NCBI GenBank assembly: GCA_947683625.1
Contig: CANTUR010000056.1
Location: 124,001 to 188,000 of the forward strand
DNA length: 64,000 nucleotides
Direction of reading: 5' to 3'
DNA from: Mallotus nudiflorus
Lineage: Eukaryota > Streptophyta > Magnoliopsida > Malpighiales > Euphorbiaceae
Shown: piece after piece, positions 34,847 to 46,554 of the stretch
Position numbering within the stretch: position 1 is the first letter of the stretch
How the letters are laid out: each line of letters opens with the position of its first letter
The notes under the pieces: generated by a model
The model's input: the letters and a program-made list of their open reading frames with translations, nothing else
What the model was told of the DNA's origin: nothing
Databases searched by the model: none
Made by a program: the position numbers and the translations under genes

Positions 34847-36346
34847 TTGAGATCTTGATCCTAAAGTTTGTACTTTGCTTCCACTTAAATATACTATTAT
34901 AGACCAACTTGTATCATGACACTTCTCATATGTGTACAAGCCTAATAACCCTGATGATGTCAAATTATGATATACCATGACTCCACTCAACTCATGGGCT
35001 GATTAGTTTGATATTATCACCTTTAGGCTTAGCTTGGTTCAAGAGATACTACTGGGCTCGTTAACCATAGTTTGTAACCTAAGTATGAAAGGTGGGCAGT
35101 TTTCTCTTGAGTTTGCAAAAGTTATCGGGCCCCTATGACCTTTGCTTATAACTCAAGTCTATAATAGAGGGCATCTTGCTAAAGGAACCCTTGGCCTTTT
35201 ACCTTCACTCACCCATGTAGTGGCCCTAGAAACTTCCACTAGGATTCTACCCTATCTTACATGTGTTTGCATGATTTGTGTCTAAATGTTGTATTTGGTT
35301 TAAATTAAGTCCTTGGTGACATGTATATCTTATACTATGCTAATTAGAGTTAAGTTAACCCTATTTAGATTCTATATATCCATTTGAGCCTGAAAGGTCA
35401 AAGTGAACCAAGTCAGTCTATCATGACACATTTGTTACATATTGTTTGTTTCTTATGACAAAAAATGATTTATACCATTTTAGTCATATGTCTTAAACAT
35501 TATGACTCTTATGGTTATGGTAACTTGACTAATTTGCTAAAACCTTAACGTTTGAATAGGTATATCTTGTCTAAAAAGTGTAAACCTAAAATATCTTAAT
35601 AACCTAACCCTAATTTTAGGGATAGTAAGTCTGTAAGGTTATTCTGATATCCTATGTTTTTGTTAACTTGAATATAATCGTCAAAGTATAATATATACAT
35701 ACTACCAATAGTCTTTTAATATCTTAACCCATGTAGTCTTATAGAGCAATAATTTTTACCCTTATATACCTAAATAGCCAATTTGGTACTTCTTATGACA
35801 CAATCCAATGTTCATAATAAGTTAATATGTGGTTTATATCTATGATTTATTTAGATATATAAGGATTAATATTCTAAGTCCATTATGTTATGATAACCAA
35901 ATATGGTTATCCCAATATCACATCTTCACTTTAAAGGATTATTTAGATTAATATATTTAAGTACTATAAAAATCAGCCAAAATAAAGTCATGCATATAAA
36001 CATAAATCATCCTCATACATTAATTTTCCCTTTTCAAGAGTCATGAGCTAATTCATCCCTTGATAATATTCTAGTAAGCCCCACTTAGGAAAGAAATTGA
36101 ATGATTGCCTATTTAGGAGAGATAAGGTTGGAAGGGACTCTAATTGCTCTTATATGGTATAATTATTTACATTCCATACACATTTGCATTCATGCATGCA
36201 TTCATTCATCCATACATGCATTCATGCATTATTACAATGCATGGATACATGCTAATACATATACAATCATCATAGGTAATCCCCAAAGTGTCTCAACACC
36301 ATCGTTTGGTTAGAGGAGAGAAAAAGGTAGATTATTCAAAATTTTA
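34847..36346 (+). mobile_element. 5' leader of element B
   Basis: Noncoding, 1.5 kb. The conserved leader block is at 35060-35255 (GTAACCTAAGT, ATAACTCAAGTCTATAA, GGAACCCTTGGCCTTTTACC, then TGTAGTGGCCC). Elements A, C1, C2 and D share it. It ends just before the first gag ATG. Confidence 0.7.
36168..36255 (+). repeat. CATTCATG-rich cryptic repeat
   Basis: Imperfect repeats of CATTCATGCATG, shortly before gag of element B. Element D has an equivalent ATGCATGT run at 60072-60124, at the same place relative to its gag. Confidence 0.65.
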
Positions 36347-37560
36347 ATGGAGAGTTCAGCACAACTTGTTAGAATAGAAGAAGTTGACAAGTTAATTAAT
36401 GAGAGAGTGAATGAGTACCTTCAAAATAATATGGGTAGCAAGATGCTAAGGAAACTAATAGACCTTTTTATAGGTTAGTGCCACCTCCACCACATCAAGG
36501 AGAAATTAGTGAAGAGGAAGTTGTAGTGGCTAATGCTCCACTATTGACTGAGGATCAGATTAAGGCTTATGAGACTTGGAAAACACAGTCCAAAGGAAAG
36601 GCACCAGTTGTGACTAATTCAGTTGGTGAGGAAAGGAAAGTAATGATGGAAGAGTATGCTCAAATTACTAAATAACTTCAAAGGTTGCAAAATCAAGTGA
36701 AGCAAGCTTCCATAGGTTTTGATATTGATGAGTTGTGTGCATTTGGAAATCCAATATCCCACCCATGTTTAAGATGCTCGAAGTGACTAAATTTTCTAGC
36801 ATTGGTGGTCCAAAGTTATAACTTCAACACTATAAGGCCATGATGTCTACTATTTTGACATTAATAAATGATCGAATATGGGGTTTATTCTTATTTTCTT
36901 TGTAATTTTTAGCTCTTACATGGTACCTTCAACTTGATAATACTATGAAAGAGAATTGGAAGGAAGTTGTTAACCAATTTCCTAAGCAGTATTCTTACAA
37001 TACTCATATTGAAGTCTCTTTATTGGATTTACAGAGTTTGACTCAAAGATCGAATGAATCCTTTACTAATTACATCATAAGGTTTTGGGAGAAAGCTGCT
37101 TGTATGAGAAATAGACCATATGAGATTAATTAAGTTAGAATTGCATGGGAAAATGCTCAAGATTCTATTAGACAAGAAATTAGGGACATGAGTATAAAAT
37201 CATTTGCAGATTTGTATTATACTAGGGTCCAAGCTGAGAGGATTACTAGAATAAGAAAACTTACACAAGTTTAGAAAAAGGGAACTCAATCTCCATATAC
37301 TTTGAAAGCAGCTACTGCTACATCTTCATATGTGTTAATAAACATAAGACCTCCAAGGCAATTTTCCAAGTTTTTAGTGTCATTGTCTAAGGTGTTTGAA
37401 AGACTGTGCAAAAGTGGAATGATAAGGCCATTGGAACCAAGGTTGTTACCAAATGTTCTCTCACCATATCACAACCTAAAGCAATTTTATAAGCATCATC
37501 AATAAGTGGGACATGAAATAGAAAATTGCTTTAGGCTTAGATGTAAGATTCCAATTCTAA
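36347..37560 (+). pseudogene. gag remnant of element B
   Basis: An ATG at 36347 opens a 43-codon charged frame (RIEEVDKLINERVNEYLQ) that stops; a shifted frame continues with ISEEEVVVANAPLLTEDQIKAYETWK and a Lys/Glu-rich, coiled-coil-like stretch. The capsid part appears at 36945-37133 (NQFPKQYSYNTHIEVSLLDLQSL, then ESFTNYIIRFWEKAACMRNRP), which is the characteristic Tat/Ty3 gag block. Near 37340-37530, RPPRQFSKF...SKVFERLCKSGMIRPLEPR and YHNLKQFYKHHQ-VGHEIENC resemble the region before and at the zinc knuckle. Several stops and frameshifts. Confidence 0.75.
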
Positions 37561-38379
37561 AACATGCTAAGCCTGTATAAGAAGTTAAGAAAGTGATGAT
37601 GATAAAAGATGAATGTATCAATGAAAAATTTCTGATGAAGCATTTTGAACTAGTCAATAGTAAAAAAAAAGGGCTAGGGAGGGGAAGATTATCAGAATCT
37701 TGATTAACCGGGTCTTGAATTTGATTATGTTGTTGCTTATAATCCACCAATAACCTAAGTTTCTATTAAAGAAATGTTGCCATTAGAATGGAATTTTCCT
37801 TAATAACCAAGCTACCAACAAGTTTAGGATACTCTAGGTGAACCAATAGGAAAGTTAGACTATTTGGTGCAGTATTCTAAGCTAGCATCAATAGATATTC
37901 CATTCAATTCAATCATTCCAAGTGGATGGGGTGATGAATTTGATGATAATGAAAAGATGAACTTTGTGCTAATTATGAGGATAATCATTATTTTTAGGTT
38001 GGAGAAAATTTGGGCAATTTACCTTTAGTCTTATGGGAATTGATGGAAGGAGAAGCTTCTACTAATGAAATTATGCACTTAAACTTACTAACTTATGGGA
38101 ACTATGAAACGATGATTAGGTTAATGTAAGTCGTGTCATTAGAAGTGGGAAGTATTATCCATATCCTCTTATGCCATAAAAGAATTAGTCACCAATGCTA
38201 GATAAAGGAAAATAGAAAGTATATGAAGAAAAAGAAGAAGATACTATTTTTAAGCAATTGAAGCAAATAAAGGCTAATGCTAGTGTGTGGGACTTGTTGC
38301 ATCAAAGAAGCACATGGATGCTATGTATGAATCTCTTGAGAATCTACTAATTTCTACAGAATCCACTCTTGAGGAGTTA
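37561..38379 (+). pseudogene. gag-protease linker of element B
   Basis: Frames include GKLDYLVQYSKLASIDIPFN and IPSGWGDEFDD, matching the equivalent GKFDYKVFYS...PSRWGDEFGNE in element D (58524-58279), and a later ANASVWDLL piece matching D. The sequence is cut at 38379 by the LTR of element C2 in the linker, before the protease active site. Its continuation is not found in this window. AGTTA at 38375-38379 would be the left target-site duplication. Confidence 0.65.
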
Positions 38380-40176
38380 TGTCATACCTCAAATTTGACT
38401 GTCCCCAAAAAGCTCTAATGATGAAATGAATCCCTGAGATGACTAGACTTTGCTCATTCATAACACCTCTGAAGTGTGTAACCTTAAAAATCGAACTGAC
38501 CCCGCTAGTGTGCAAAATCGATCACCGATCCATTAAGTTATGCCTTGACCTTGTGAAATATGAATTATCAAAACAATGAGAGGTTTACTTAGAGAAAACC
38601 CCTCTCAAAATATTAAGTTCATTGGGTCGGTGTGCATTTCATTAAACCAGGACCCAGCTTCATGAAAAAAATGAAAATTGATTTCAATAAAATGGACCTA
38701 GAAAATAAATCTGGAAGGCCCTAAAACCTCTAGATGTGGTCCTAGAATGCTCCAACACAACTCAAGGATCAATGTGTATCGCTCAGAAGTGCATGTAAAT
38801 GCCCTTAAAGGTCATGTGCTAAAATTAAGGTCGAATTCGGTAACCGAACTCCAAAAATGCATCCGACAGGCCTAAAAGCCTTAGGAACCAACCTTGAAAT
38901 AGCATGCATAAAACCCAGGAAGTGTGCATGGAAGGCTGAAGTGCACATGATCACATGAGTGCTAGCATGACCATGTGTCAAGTGCATGACCACGTGCACA
39001 TTGTGTGCAGCCACATGCACTTGGCATGGCGACGTGTAAAATCCTCAATATGTGCATGCGAACACACCCCTACCACTATATTCGACCCATTTTTTCCTAT
39101 AAATAAACCCTTTTACACCCCATTTTGAAGGGGGGAGCAAGTAGAAACACACACTTAAAAATTGGTCCAATCGAAGGCGTTGGAAACCTTTTTCCAAAGA
39201 GTTTTTACTCTTCGATAGCCTTTCTCTTAGGTTGTTAGATCCCTTTTCCATCAAACCAAGCCTCATTTTTATCAAAAAAACGCTTCAAAGGTATACAATC
39301 TAGCATTATTTTATCGTCATTTTAAACCTCTCGGTAAGGAAAGCTTGATAATGTCTTGAAGCTAAAGCTTCAAAACCCACACAAGCTTAGTCGAGTTTGA
39401 GGACCACATAATTATTTTAGCACATTTATTTTATTGCATTGCATTTTATTTTATTATTGCCAAAATTTGGGAATACTATTGTGCTTATTTTATTGGCAAT
39501 CTTACTGCTGTGTGAATAATATATGCTTTCTTATGATCATTTTATATCATCATTCTGCATCCTCTATTTCTAAAATCATGAAATCACATCATAAATACTA
39601 ATAATGCGGAAAGTTCATATCCCGAAATAGAGTCATCATGCTCTTGATCTAGTGATGACCTCATGCATCCTTCATATTATTGTCATACATCATCATAACA
39701 TAAATAATCACTGTAAGCATACATGATCATCCTATTATTCATGAAATCTAATAAGTTATGTGAATGGTTGTGTTAATAATACAGATCAATCATATCCAAA
39801 TTAGATTTACTTTTTCGCAATCTTTTCCTTTTCACATATATTTTATTAGGAAAGCGATGTAACAATTAAATATTCAACTTTATTATCTTTCACTATTTGA
39901 TGTACTGCATGAATGCTATACAAATTGTCTTTACTGAAACTAGGGTGTTACAGTAGCTATACATCGAATATTGTATAATGAGAAATAGGAAAAAAGTAGA
40001 CATGATCTTCCAAACCCGAAAATCTCTACTAGGGATGATACTCATTGAGTGACCTAATGTTGTCCCTTTCTTTTCCCAATTCGATAAAGTTGCCATGCCC
40101 CTAAAAAATGGAAAGACTCGTACAATGTCCCACAAAATCATACCACTAACCAAAAGTGAGAGAATTTGGTTGCTAA
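38380..40176 (+). repeat. 5' LTR of element C2
   Basis: 1.8 kb, begins TGTCATACCTCAAATTTGAC, same length as both C1 LTRs, which it matches in inverted orientation. No protein frame in it is conserved between copies. Confidence 0.85.
39098..39105 (+). promoter_or_regulatory. TATA box of the C2 LTR
   Basis: TATAAATA, followed about 30 bases later by a region conserved among the C LTRs (CACCCCATTTTGAAGGGG). Confidence 0.6.
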
Positions 40177-40197
40177 TAGTGACGAATCCATTGGGGA
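40177..40197 (+). promoter_or_regulatory. Degenerate primer-binding site of C2
   Basis: TAGTGACGAATCCATTGGGGA corresponds to the tRNA-Arg PBS with a 2-base insertion after TGAC and a change in the second base. Confidence 0.6.
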
Positions 40198-41560
40198 CTT
40201 CTATATAAGAGGGATTAACTCAAAATGACTATTTCATATTATGCAATACTCAATTGTATTGAGCCCCTCACCATTGCATTTGGACTACACATCACACATG
40301 CACCACTTGTCCCTAAAAGCCTTGATAATACTAAATGACATTGCCACCATGATTCCACTCGAGTCATAGGGCGATGAAGATATGGTATTATCACCTTTAG
40401 TCTTTACTCATGCATTCACTGAACTCATCTGACCAGAGTCTATAACCTAAGTCCTTAAGGTGGGTGATCAAGTTATCAAAAGAATGCTAGACTCACTAAC
40501 CGAAGCCTATAACCCTAGTCATATAAGGGCATTCTCATTAAAGGAACCCTTAGCCTTTCATCCTGACTTAGCTCATATAGATAAACCAATAATAACATCC
40601 ACTAGGATTCCACTAAGATATGCATGCTATCCTTGTCCTAACGTTGTTCGTTTGACTTAATACTTATAAATGATATGACCCTCATAATGTCTATCATCGA
40701 ATGATGTCGTAATGTCAATTTTCATAGAAAATTTATGCTCAAGACCACATGATTCTCATCTACTTCATGCAAGCCCAAAGCATGAGGAATGATAAGAATC
40801 ATGTACCATAGTTTGAATGGTCTATGCAAATTAATAAATGACAACATCCCTCAATGATGGAACTTATGAGATGTCATCCATTTATTGTTATTAGATCAAA
40901 TGAATGGGTTAGGAACCCAACTAGATTGTGGACCTTTATGTTGGAAAAATCAAACTATGAACTATCAAATGATACTTTCATGACTCCCGGTAAACATATT
41001 GAATATTGATATGGGGCCAAGAAACTCCAACTCTTTTTGATCGACCTTGGTCCTATGCATATGGGCGTATACAGGCTTTGGACATCATTTGAAGCTTGAC
41101 AATTGACCCTCACATTAACATCATATGATTACCTCAAGAACATTTAAGTATCGTTCCTCAGTTTACCCCTTGGTTATGACCAACATAAATTGAAACAACA
41201 TAGTTTCGAGAGTGGAACCATAGTCCCTTAATGATTATAGGTTCAAAACCCACCTAGGAAAGAGACTAAATGACCTCATGGGGGAAACAAGGTTGGAAGC
41301 GAGAGCTTGCTTGTGATTGGTTTGTTCATTGTGTAGGAAAACTAACCAGCCTTAATCATGCATACATAACATACATGTAGATAGCATGTGCTAACCACTA
41401 TTTCTTCTGCAGGAATAATCATCTTTCATTCTAGGATTCTGCATCCACTCCATGCATGCATGCTCACACTTTTCTTTTACAAGCACATGTCAAGCATCAT
41501 TCATTTAGCTAACTCTAATAAATGTACAAGAGTACGATATAAGTGGCCAAGAAGATGCCT
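40198..41560 (+). mobile_element. 5' leader of element C2
   Basis: Noncoding, collinear with the C1 leader. The conserved leader block is at about 40425-40625. The small frame 40460-40660 covers this block and is not conserved as protein. Confidence 0.7.
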
Positions 41561-42860
41561 CATGTCAACAATTCAAAGACAAGCTAAAAGAGAAGATCCA
41601 AAATTTTCTCGCTGATGGCACTATAGCTAAAATCCTGCCCAAATCAAAGCCAAAAGTGCCCGAGATGGGAATAGCACACCAATGAATAAAGACTCTGCAT
41701 CTATTCACTTGAGGGTAGATAAGGAAAAAGGAATTCCCCGCACTCCAGTTCAAGCTGATGATGTCACTAGCTATGCACCAAAAGTTCTAAAAATTATTGA
41801 CATGAACAAGCTTGAATTGACAGGGGAGGTCAAACTATTAGGCAACAAGATGGCTCCATTAGAATTCACCTTCAAAGATAAGGGAACTCATGGCTCTAAA
41901 AGCTTCACTGACTTGGCACTATTCAAAGAAGAGCCGCTTCCATATGATTTTAAGCTACTAAACTTTGCTAAGTTTGATAGAACAGGGGATCTGAGTGTCC
42001 ATCTAAGGCAATATGCTACATTAATGGTTGCCATAAGGCTTACAGAATCATAAATTATTTGATTCTTCTTCATATCACTAGAGGAAGGATGAAGGGCATG
42101 GTTCTTTGAACCTAAAGATGAAATCAAATGCAATTGGCTACTGCTAACTCAGAAGTTTATCAAGTAGTATGAATACAACACTCAGTTAGACATCACTTGA
42201 AGAGGCCTTAAGACCATAAAGAAAAAACTTGGTGAAGCCTTCTCTGATTATGTCATAAGATGGTAAGGAAAGGCAGTCAAGATGAGAAACTGTCCTCCTG
42301 AGGATGAACAAATAGAGATAATAATCAAAGGGGCACTACAGCACTTCAAAAAACATATGACCTTTGCTCATTATCCTGACTTTAGAGCTTTTCATTAGGC
42401 TGGGATCAAAATTGATCATGAATAATCTTAGCAAGCTAGAAACACTTTTTGCCACAATACCAACCAAACATCTAAAACACCTTCACTTGAGTCATAAAAA
42501 TGAACATGATCCAACCCAACACCCATAACTCACCATTTATCAATGCCATCAAACCACAAAGAAATTCTTAAATTTTAACCTCCCACTATCCAAAGTATTC
42601 TAGTGGCTTTAATAAAAGAACATCCTATAGCCATAAGAGCTTAGCAAACCCACTACCACCTTAGATTAACTAAAACATGTTATGCGACTTTCACCAGATG
42701 CTTGGCCACACTATTGATACATATAGAACTCTCAAAAATGCAATCCAAGACCTCATTGACTTTGGAAAAAAGACCCAAAAAATGACCCAGTATCAATACC
42801 AATCCTCTCCTAAACTACTAAAACATGCCTCTACTAACCATCAGCATGATCTCCTCTAAT
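41561..42860 (+). pseudogene. gag remnant of element C2
   Basis: Near 41560 a frame gives ASCQQFKDKLKEKIQNFLADG, then (shifted, 41682-42053) DSASIHLRVDKEKGIPRTP...PLPYDFKLLNFAKFDRTGDLSVHLRQYATL. The last part is the standard capsid start (K-x-FDG-x-xDP-x-x-HL) of Ty3/gypsy gags. It continues with KFIK-YEYNTQLDIT and EAFSDYVIRW-GKAVKMRNCP. A knuckle-like region at 42677-42760 reads CDFHQMLGHTIDTYRTLKNAIQDLID, with the third Cys changed to Tyr. Several stops. Unlike C1, the capsid region is not deleted. Confidence 0.75.
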
Positions 42861-43600
42861 CTACTAGAAGATATTGTTGGAAAATCAATCTAAGCTATAC
42901 AAAAAACCTAAGATAAACTCTCAGAAGGAAAAATGTCAAATCCCATTCTTGAGCCTCAAGATTATAGTAAAGATAAGAAATGCCCTTCTACCTTTGAATA
43001 CATTCCAATGCCTCAGGAATTCCTTCCCCATTTGATGATGCAAAAAAGAACTAGGGAAACAACTCTCCCCATGAGTGGTGAAGTGATTGATTACCCACAT
43101 TCACAAGAAGCAGATATAGACAAAAATATTAGTAATGACCATAGGATATAGGATTTACTAGGCCAACTATCCAAGAAGTTAGACTACAAAGTTAAGTATA
43201 CAACACCCCCTGCTACCCACACACTTTTAGAAGGCATAGTACCCTTAGGATGGGTAGAAGAGTTTGACAATGAAGATGGGATGGTCAGTACTATTCAGCC
43301 TTAAAACCTAGAAGTAATGGGGAGACATACAGTATGACTCTAATGATCCTAAAATCATTGTCTAGGACCAAAACAACAGTAGAAAAATAGATAAGCAAGC
43401 AATTGAGAAGTCCTCACTAGTAGGCAATCATGTAACTCACAGTGGGTGGGTATATCAACCTCTTGAGAAAGAGAAGCAACCCTCTAAGGAGAACAAAGTA
43501 ATAAGAGATCAAGCTTTGGCTAAGAAGAAGATACTGTCCTCAAACAGCTTAAGAAGACTCAAGCACAAGCTAGTATCTAGGACCTACTCATGGCCTTTAA
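42861..43600 (+). pseudogene. gag-protease linker of element C2
   Basis: Frame 42933-43151 (KKCPSTFEYIPMPQEFLPHLMMQKRTRE...) is shared with C1. Then LSKKLDYKVKYTTPPATH and GWVEEFDNED, related to the linker of elements B and D, followed by a Lys/Glu-rich stretch (LEKEKQPSKEN). Confidence 0.65.
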
Positions 43601-44289
43601 GAAGCACTGAGATGCCTTAGTCAAACTAATAGATAAAGCAAAGATTGCCACTGATGCCTCACCTTGTGAGATGATAGCCTCTCTAATGAAAGCTCCTTCC
43701 AATGCAATCATGTTTTAAGATGAAGATCTACCCCTCAAGGGAAGGGCCAACAATCCTCTCTTTATACAAGCAATTTCCAAGTCTAAGAAGACCATATATA
43801 TTATGGTAGATGATGGGTCTGCCATTACTGTTTTCCCTTGATGTTGCTACATAAGTTTAGGATGAATGTTGAAAATCTGAAAGAATCTAATGTGGTCATA
43901 CGAGCCTATGATGATTCAAAGAAGCTAGCCAAAAGCACTTTTAAAGCAGTAGTTACATTGGAAGATATCGAATCAGTAATAGAATTTACCATCCTGGACA
44001 TCCCTTTGACTTTTGCCCTGCTACTAGGAAGACCTTAGTTCCACCCACTAGGGGGCATACCTTCCATTATGCATCAAAAGATCAAGTTTCCTCTGAATGG
44101 GAAGGTCATTACCATCCTTACTGAAACAAACAACAATATTGCATGTTTGAATGTGGTCCCACCAGGATTCTCCTATGATTAATGATGGTCATGTCAATCC
44201 TAAAGTTGCCACTATGATAAAGAAGATGTAATATCTACTCGGAACAAGATAGGAGGAAGAAACATTGGAGTCATAGAATTCCCTAACTT
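43601..44289 (+). pseudogene. Aspartic protease remnant of C2
   Basis: Shows ASPCEMIASLMKAPSNAIMF, DLPLKGRANNPLFIQAI, and the active-site motif MVDDGS (DDGS codons at 43809-43820). After a frameshift, frame 43838-44038 gives FRMNVENLKESNVVIRAYDDSKK, IEFTILDIPLTFALLLGRP, then a stop and FHPLGGIPSIMHQKIKFPLNG. It is the best preserved protease among the C copies. Confidence 0.75.
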
Positions 44290-45768
44290 TTGAGGATAGA
44301 CCAACAGAATGATATAGGGTACAAACCTGAAAAGGATAATGGGGCTAAAAGTCAACCTTTTTTTATGGCTAAAAGCTCAACCCAATTCTATCAAGGACAA
44401 GCTAAGGAGTGGATGAGGAACAAAATCAAGAAATTGGGGTTTGAGATCTTCAATGACACACTTAAGGAGAAGTAGTTACCAAACATGATCACCAAGACTG
44501 ACATTTGTGAACTAATGAAAAACTTGGAGATAGAATTTGAGAGTAAAGCTATTAATCATGCTCAAGCTGCTACCATCCGCAAATCAAGCATTGATGACAT
44601 CCTATGCAAAGAAATTGTTGATGATGATCTCTGTACTTTTTTTTATTTGAAATTGATGATGTAATGAACTATAAAGTTAATGTAATGAAATATGATTTTG
44701 CTTACTTGTTTGATGTCTTTCTTGATGGTAGTGTGCATTGCATTGATAAAAATATTAGCATATTTGACATTCATTCCATATGCACTAAATCATTTAACAT
44801 TCGCAAGGAATCTGAACCATGCATTTTGAATATTTTGAAAGATGTTACCCCTGAAGAGAGGAGAGAAATTGTAAAAATATTAATAACATATTCAAAAGTA
44901 TTTTCCTGGATGTACGACGATATGCATGGTATTGAAAAAGACATTGCTCAACACTTCTTTCCTACCAAAGAATGGTGTAAATTGGTAAAATAGAAACTGG
45001 GAAGACTCAGACTAGAATGGGCCTAACTAGTGAAAGAGGACATCAAGAAACATATTAAGGCAAAATTCATAGAGGTAGTAGACTATCCATAATGGTTAGC
45101 AATGTGGTGCCAGTACCAAAGAAAGAAAGAAGGGTCAGAATCTACATCAACTAGAGAGATCTGAACAAGGCTTGCCCAAAGGATGATTTACCATTATCAC
45201 ATATAGACATACTAGTTGATAGTGCAACCATAAGTGCAATGTACTCCTTCATGGATGGATTCTCTAGGTACAATGAGATCCTAATGGCCATTGTTGATAA
45301 ATTAAAGATAGCTTTCATAATAGAATAGGGTACTTATTACTATGGAGTAATGCCCTTTGGACTAAAGAATGCAGGGGCAACCTACTAGAAAATGGAAACT
45401 GCAATGTTCCATGACATGATACATAAATACATTGATGACAGGATGGTTAAGTTAAAAACCAGGAAAGAACACCCCTCTGATCTCAAAAATTTCCTCAGAA
45501 GGGTCAAAAATTACAATCTCAGGCTAAACCCAAAGAAATGCATATTTGGGGTCACTTCAAAAAAGATGTTGGGGTATGTTGTCAATTAGAACGGGATTGA
45601 AATGGATCTAGACAAAGCAAAAGCCATCAGAGAGATGCCAATACCAAAAAACAGAGAAGGAAATTAGAGGGTTTCTAGGGAAACTATAGTTCATCAGCAG
45701 ATTCATCGCTAACTTGATAGTAGTGTGTGAACCGATCTTTAAGCTACTCAGAAAAGATTAGCCAGTTG
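44290..45768 (+). pseudogene. Protease-RT linker and RT remnant of C2
   Basis: Linker frame 44290-44475 (AKSSTQFYQGQAKEWMRNKIKKLGFEIFND) and 44664-44993 (FAYLFDVFLDGSVHCIDKNISIFDIHSICTKSF..., VFSWMYDDMHGIEKDIAQHFFPTKE). The RT body has VVPVPKKERRVRIYIN-RDLNKACPKDDLPL, SFMDGFSRYNEI, and YYYGVMPFGLKNAGATY. The polymerase box is HKYIDDRMV (YIDD codons at 45428-45439): both Asp are kept, but about four residues normally before the Tyr are missing. Several stops. The domain ends abruptly at the junction at 45768. Confidence 0.8.
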
Positions 45769-46554
45769 CATGATTCTCATGTACTTTGTTTGAGTTCGAA
45801 GCACAAGGAATGATAAGAATCATGCATCTTAGCTTGAATAGTCTATGTAAATTAAGAAATAATGACATCCCTCAATGACAGAACCTATAGGATGTCGTCC
45901 ATTTATCCTTATCATATCAAATGAATGGTTTAGGAACCCGACTAGATTATGGACCTTTATGTCAACGAAATCAAACCGTAAACTATCAAACAATACTTCT
46001 ATGACTTATGGTAAACATATTGAATATTGATGTGGGGGTAAGAACTTAGATTCCCTTTGATTGACCTTGGTCCTATGCATATGGGCTCTAGACATCATTT
46101 GAAGCCCAACAATTAACCCTCACATTGACATCATATGATCACCTCAAGCAAATTTGAGTATTGTTCCTTAGTTTACCCTTTGGTTTTGACCAACATAAAT
46201 CGAAACAGCCTAGTTCTAAGACTAGAACCATAGTCCCCTAATGACTATAGGTTCAAAACCCACCTAGGAAAGTGACTAAATGACCTCATAGGGAAATAAG
46301 GTTGGAAATGAGAGCTTTCTTGTAATTAGTTTGTTCACTATATAGGAAAAAATAACCAGCTTTAATCATGCATACATCACATACATATAGATAGTGTGTA
46401 CTAACCATTGTTTCTTGCATGGATAATCATTTTTCATCATATGATTTTGCATCCACTCAATGCATACATGCTCACCCTTTTCTTTTACAGGCACACATCA
46501 TGGATCACTCATTTAGCTAACCCTAATAAATATATAGGAATACAACATTCAAAC
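45769..46554 (+). mobile_element. Leader of C3 (5'-truncated)
   Basis: CATGATTCTCATGTACTT... to the ATG at 46555 aligns with the C2 leader 40746-41560, including TGAATATTGATGTGGG and CACCTAGGAAAG...TGACTAAATGACCTCAT. The conserved block with GTAACCTAAGTCC is not present because the junction lies downstream of it. Confidence 0.75.

Larger units (their letters stand above)
38380..45768 (+). mobile_element. Tat-lineage element C2, 5' part only
   Basis: Order: 5' LTR, tRNA-Arg PBS, leader, gag, protease, linker, RT. It is the same family as C1 (LTR, leader and ORFs align) and is inserted in the gag-protease linker of element B. At 45768/45769 the RT sequence stops and leader sequence of another copy begins, so its RNase H, integrase and 3' LTR are missing. 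Confidence 0.8.

Noticed and set aside
40460..40660. 66-codon ORF in C2 (EPLAFHPDLAHIDKP)
   Set aside because: It covers the conserved noncoding leader block; the other elements do not keep the frame.
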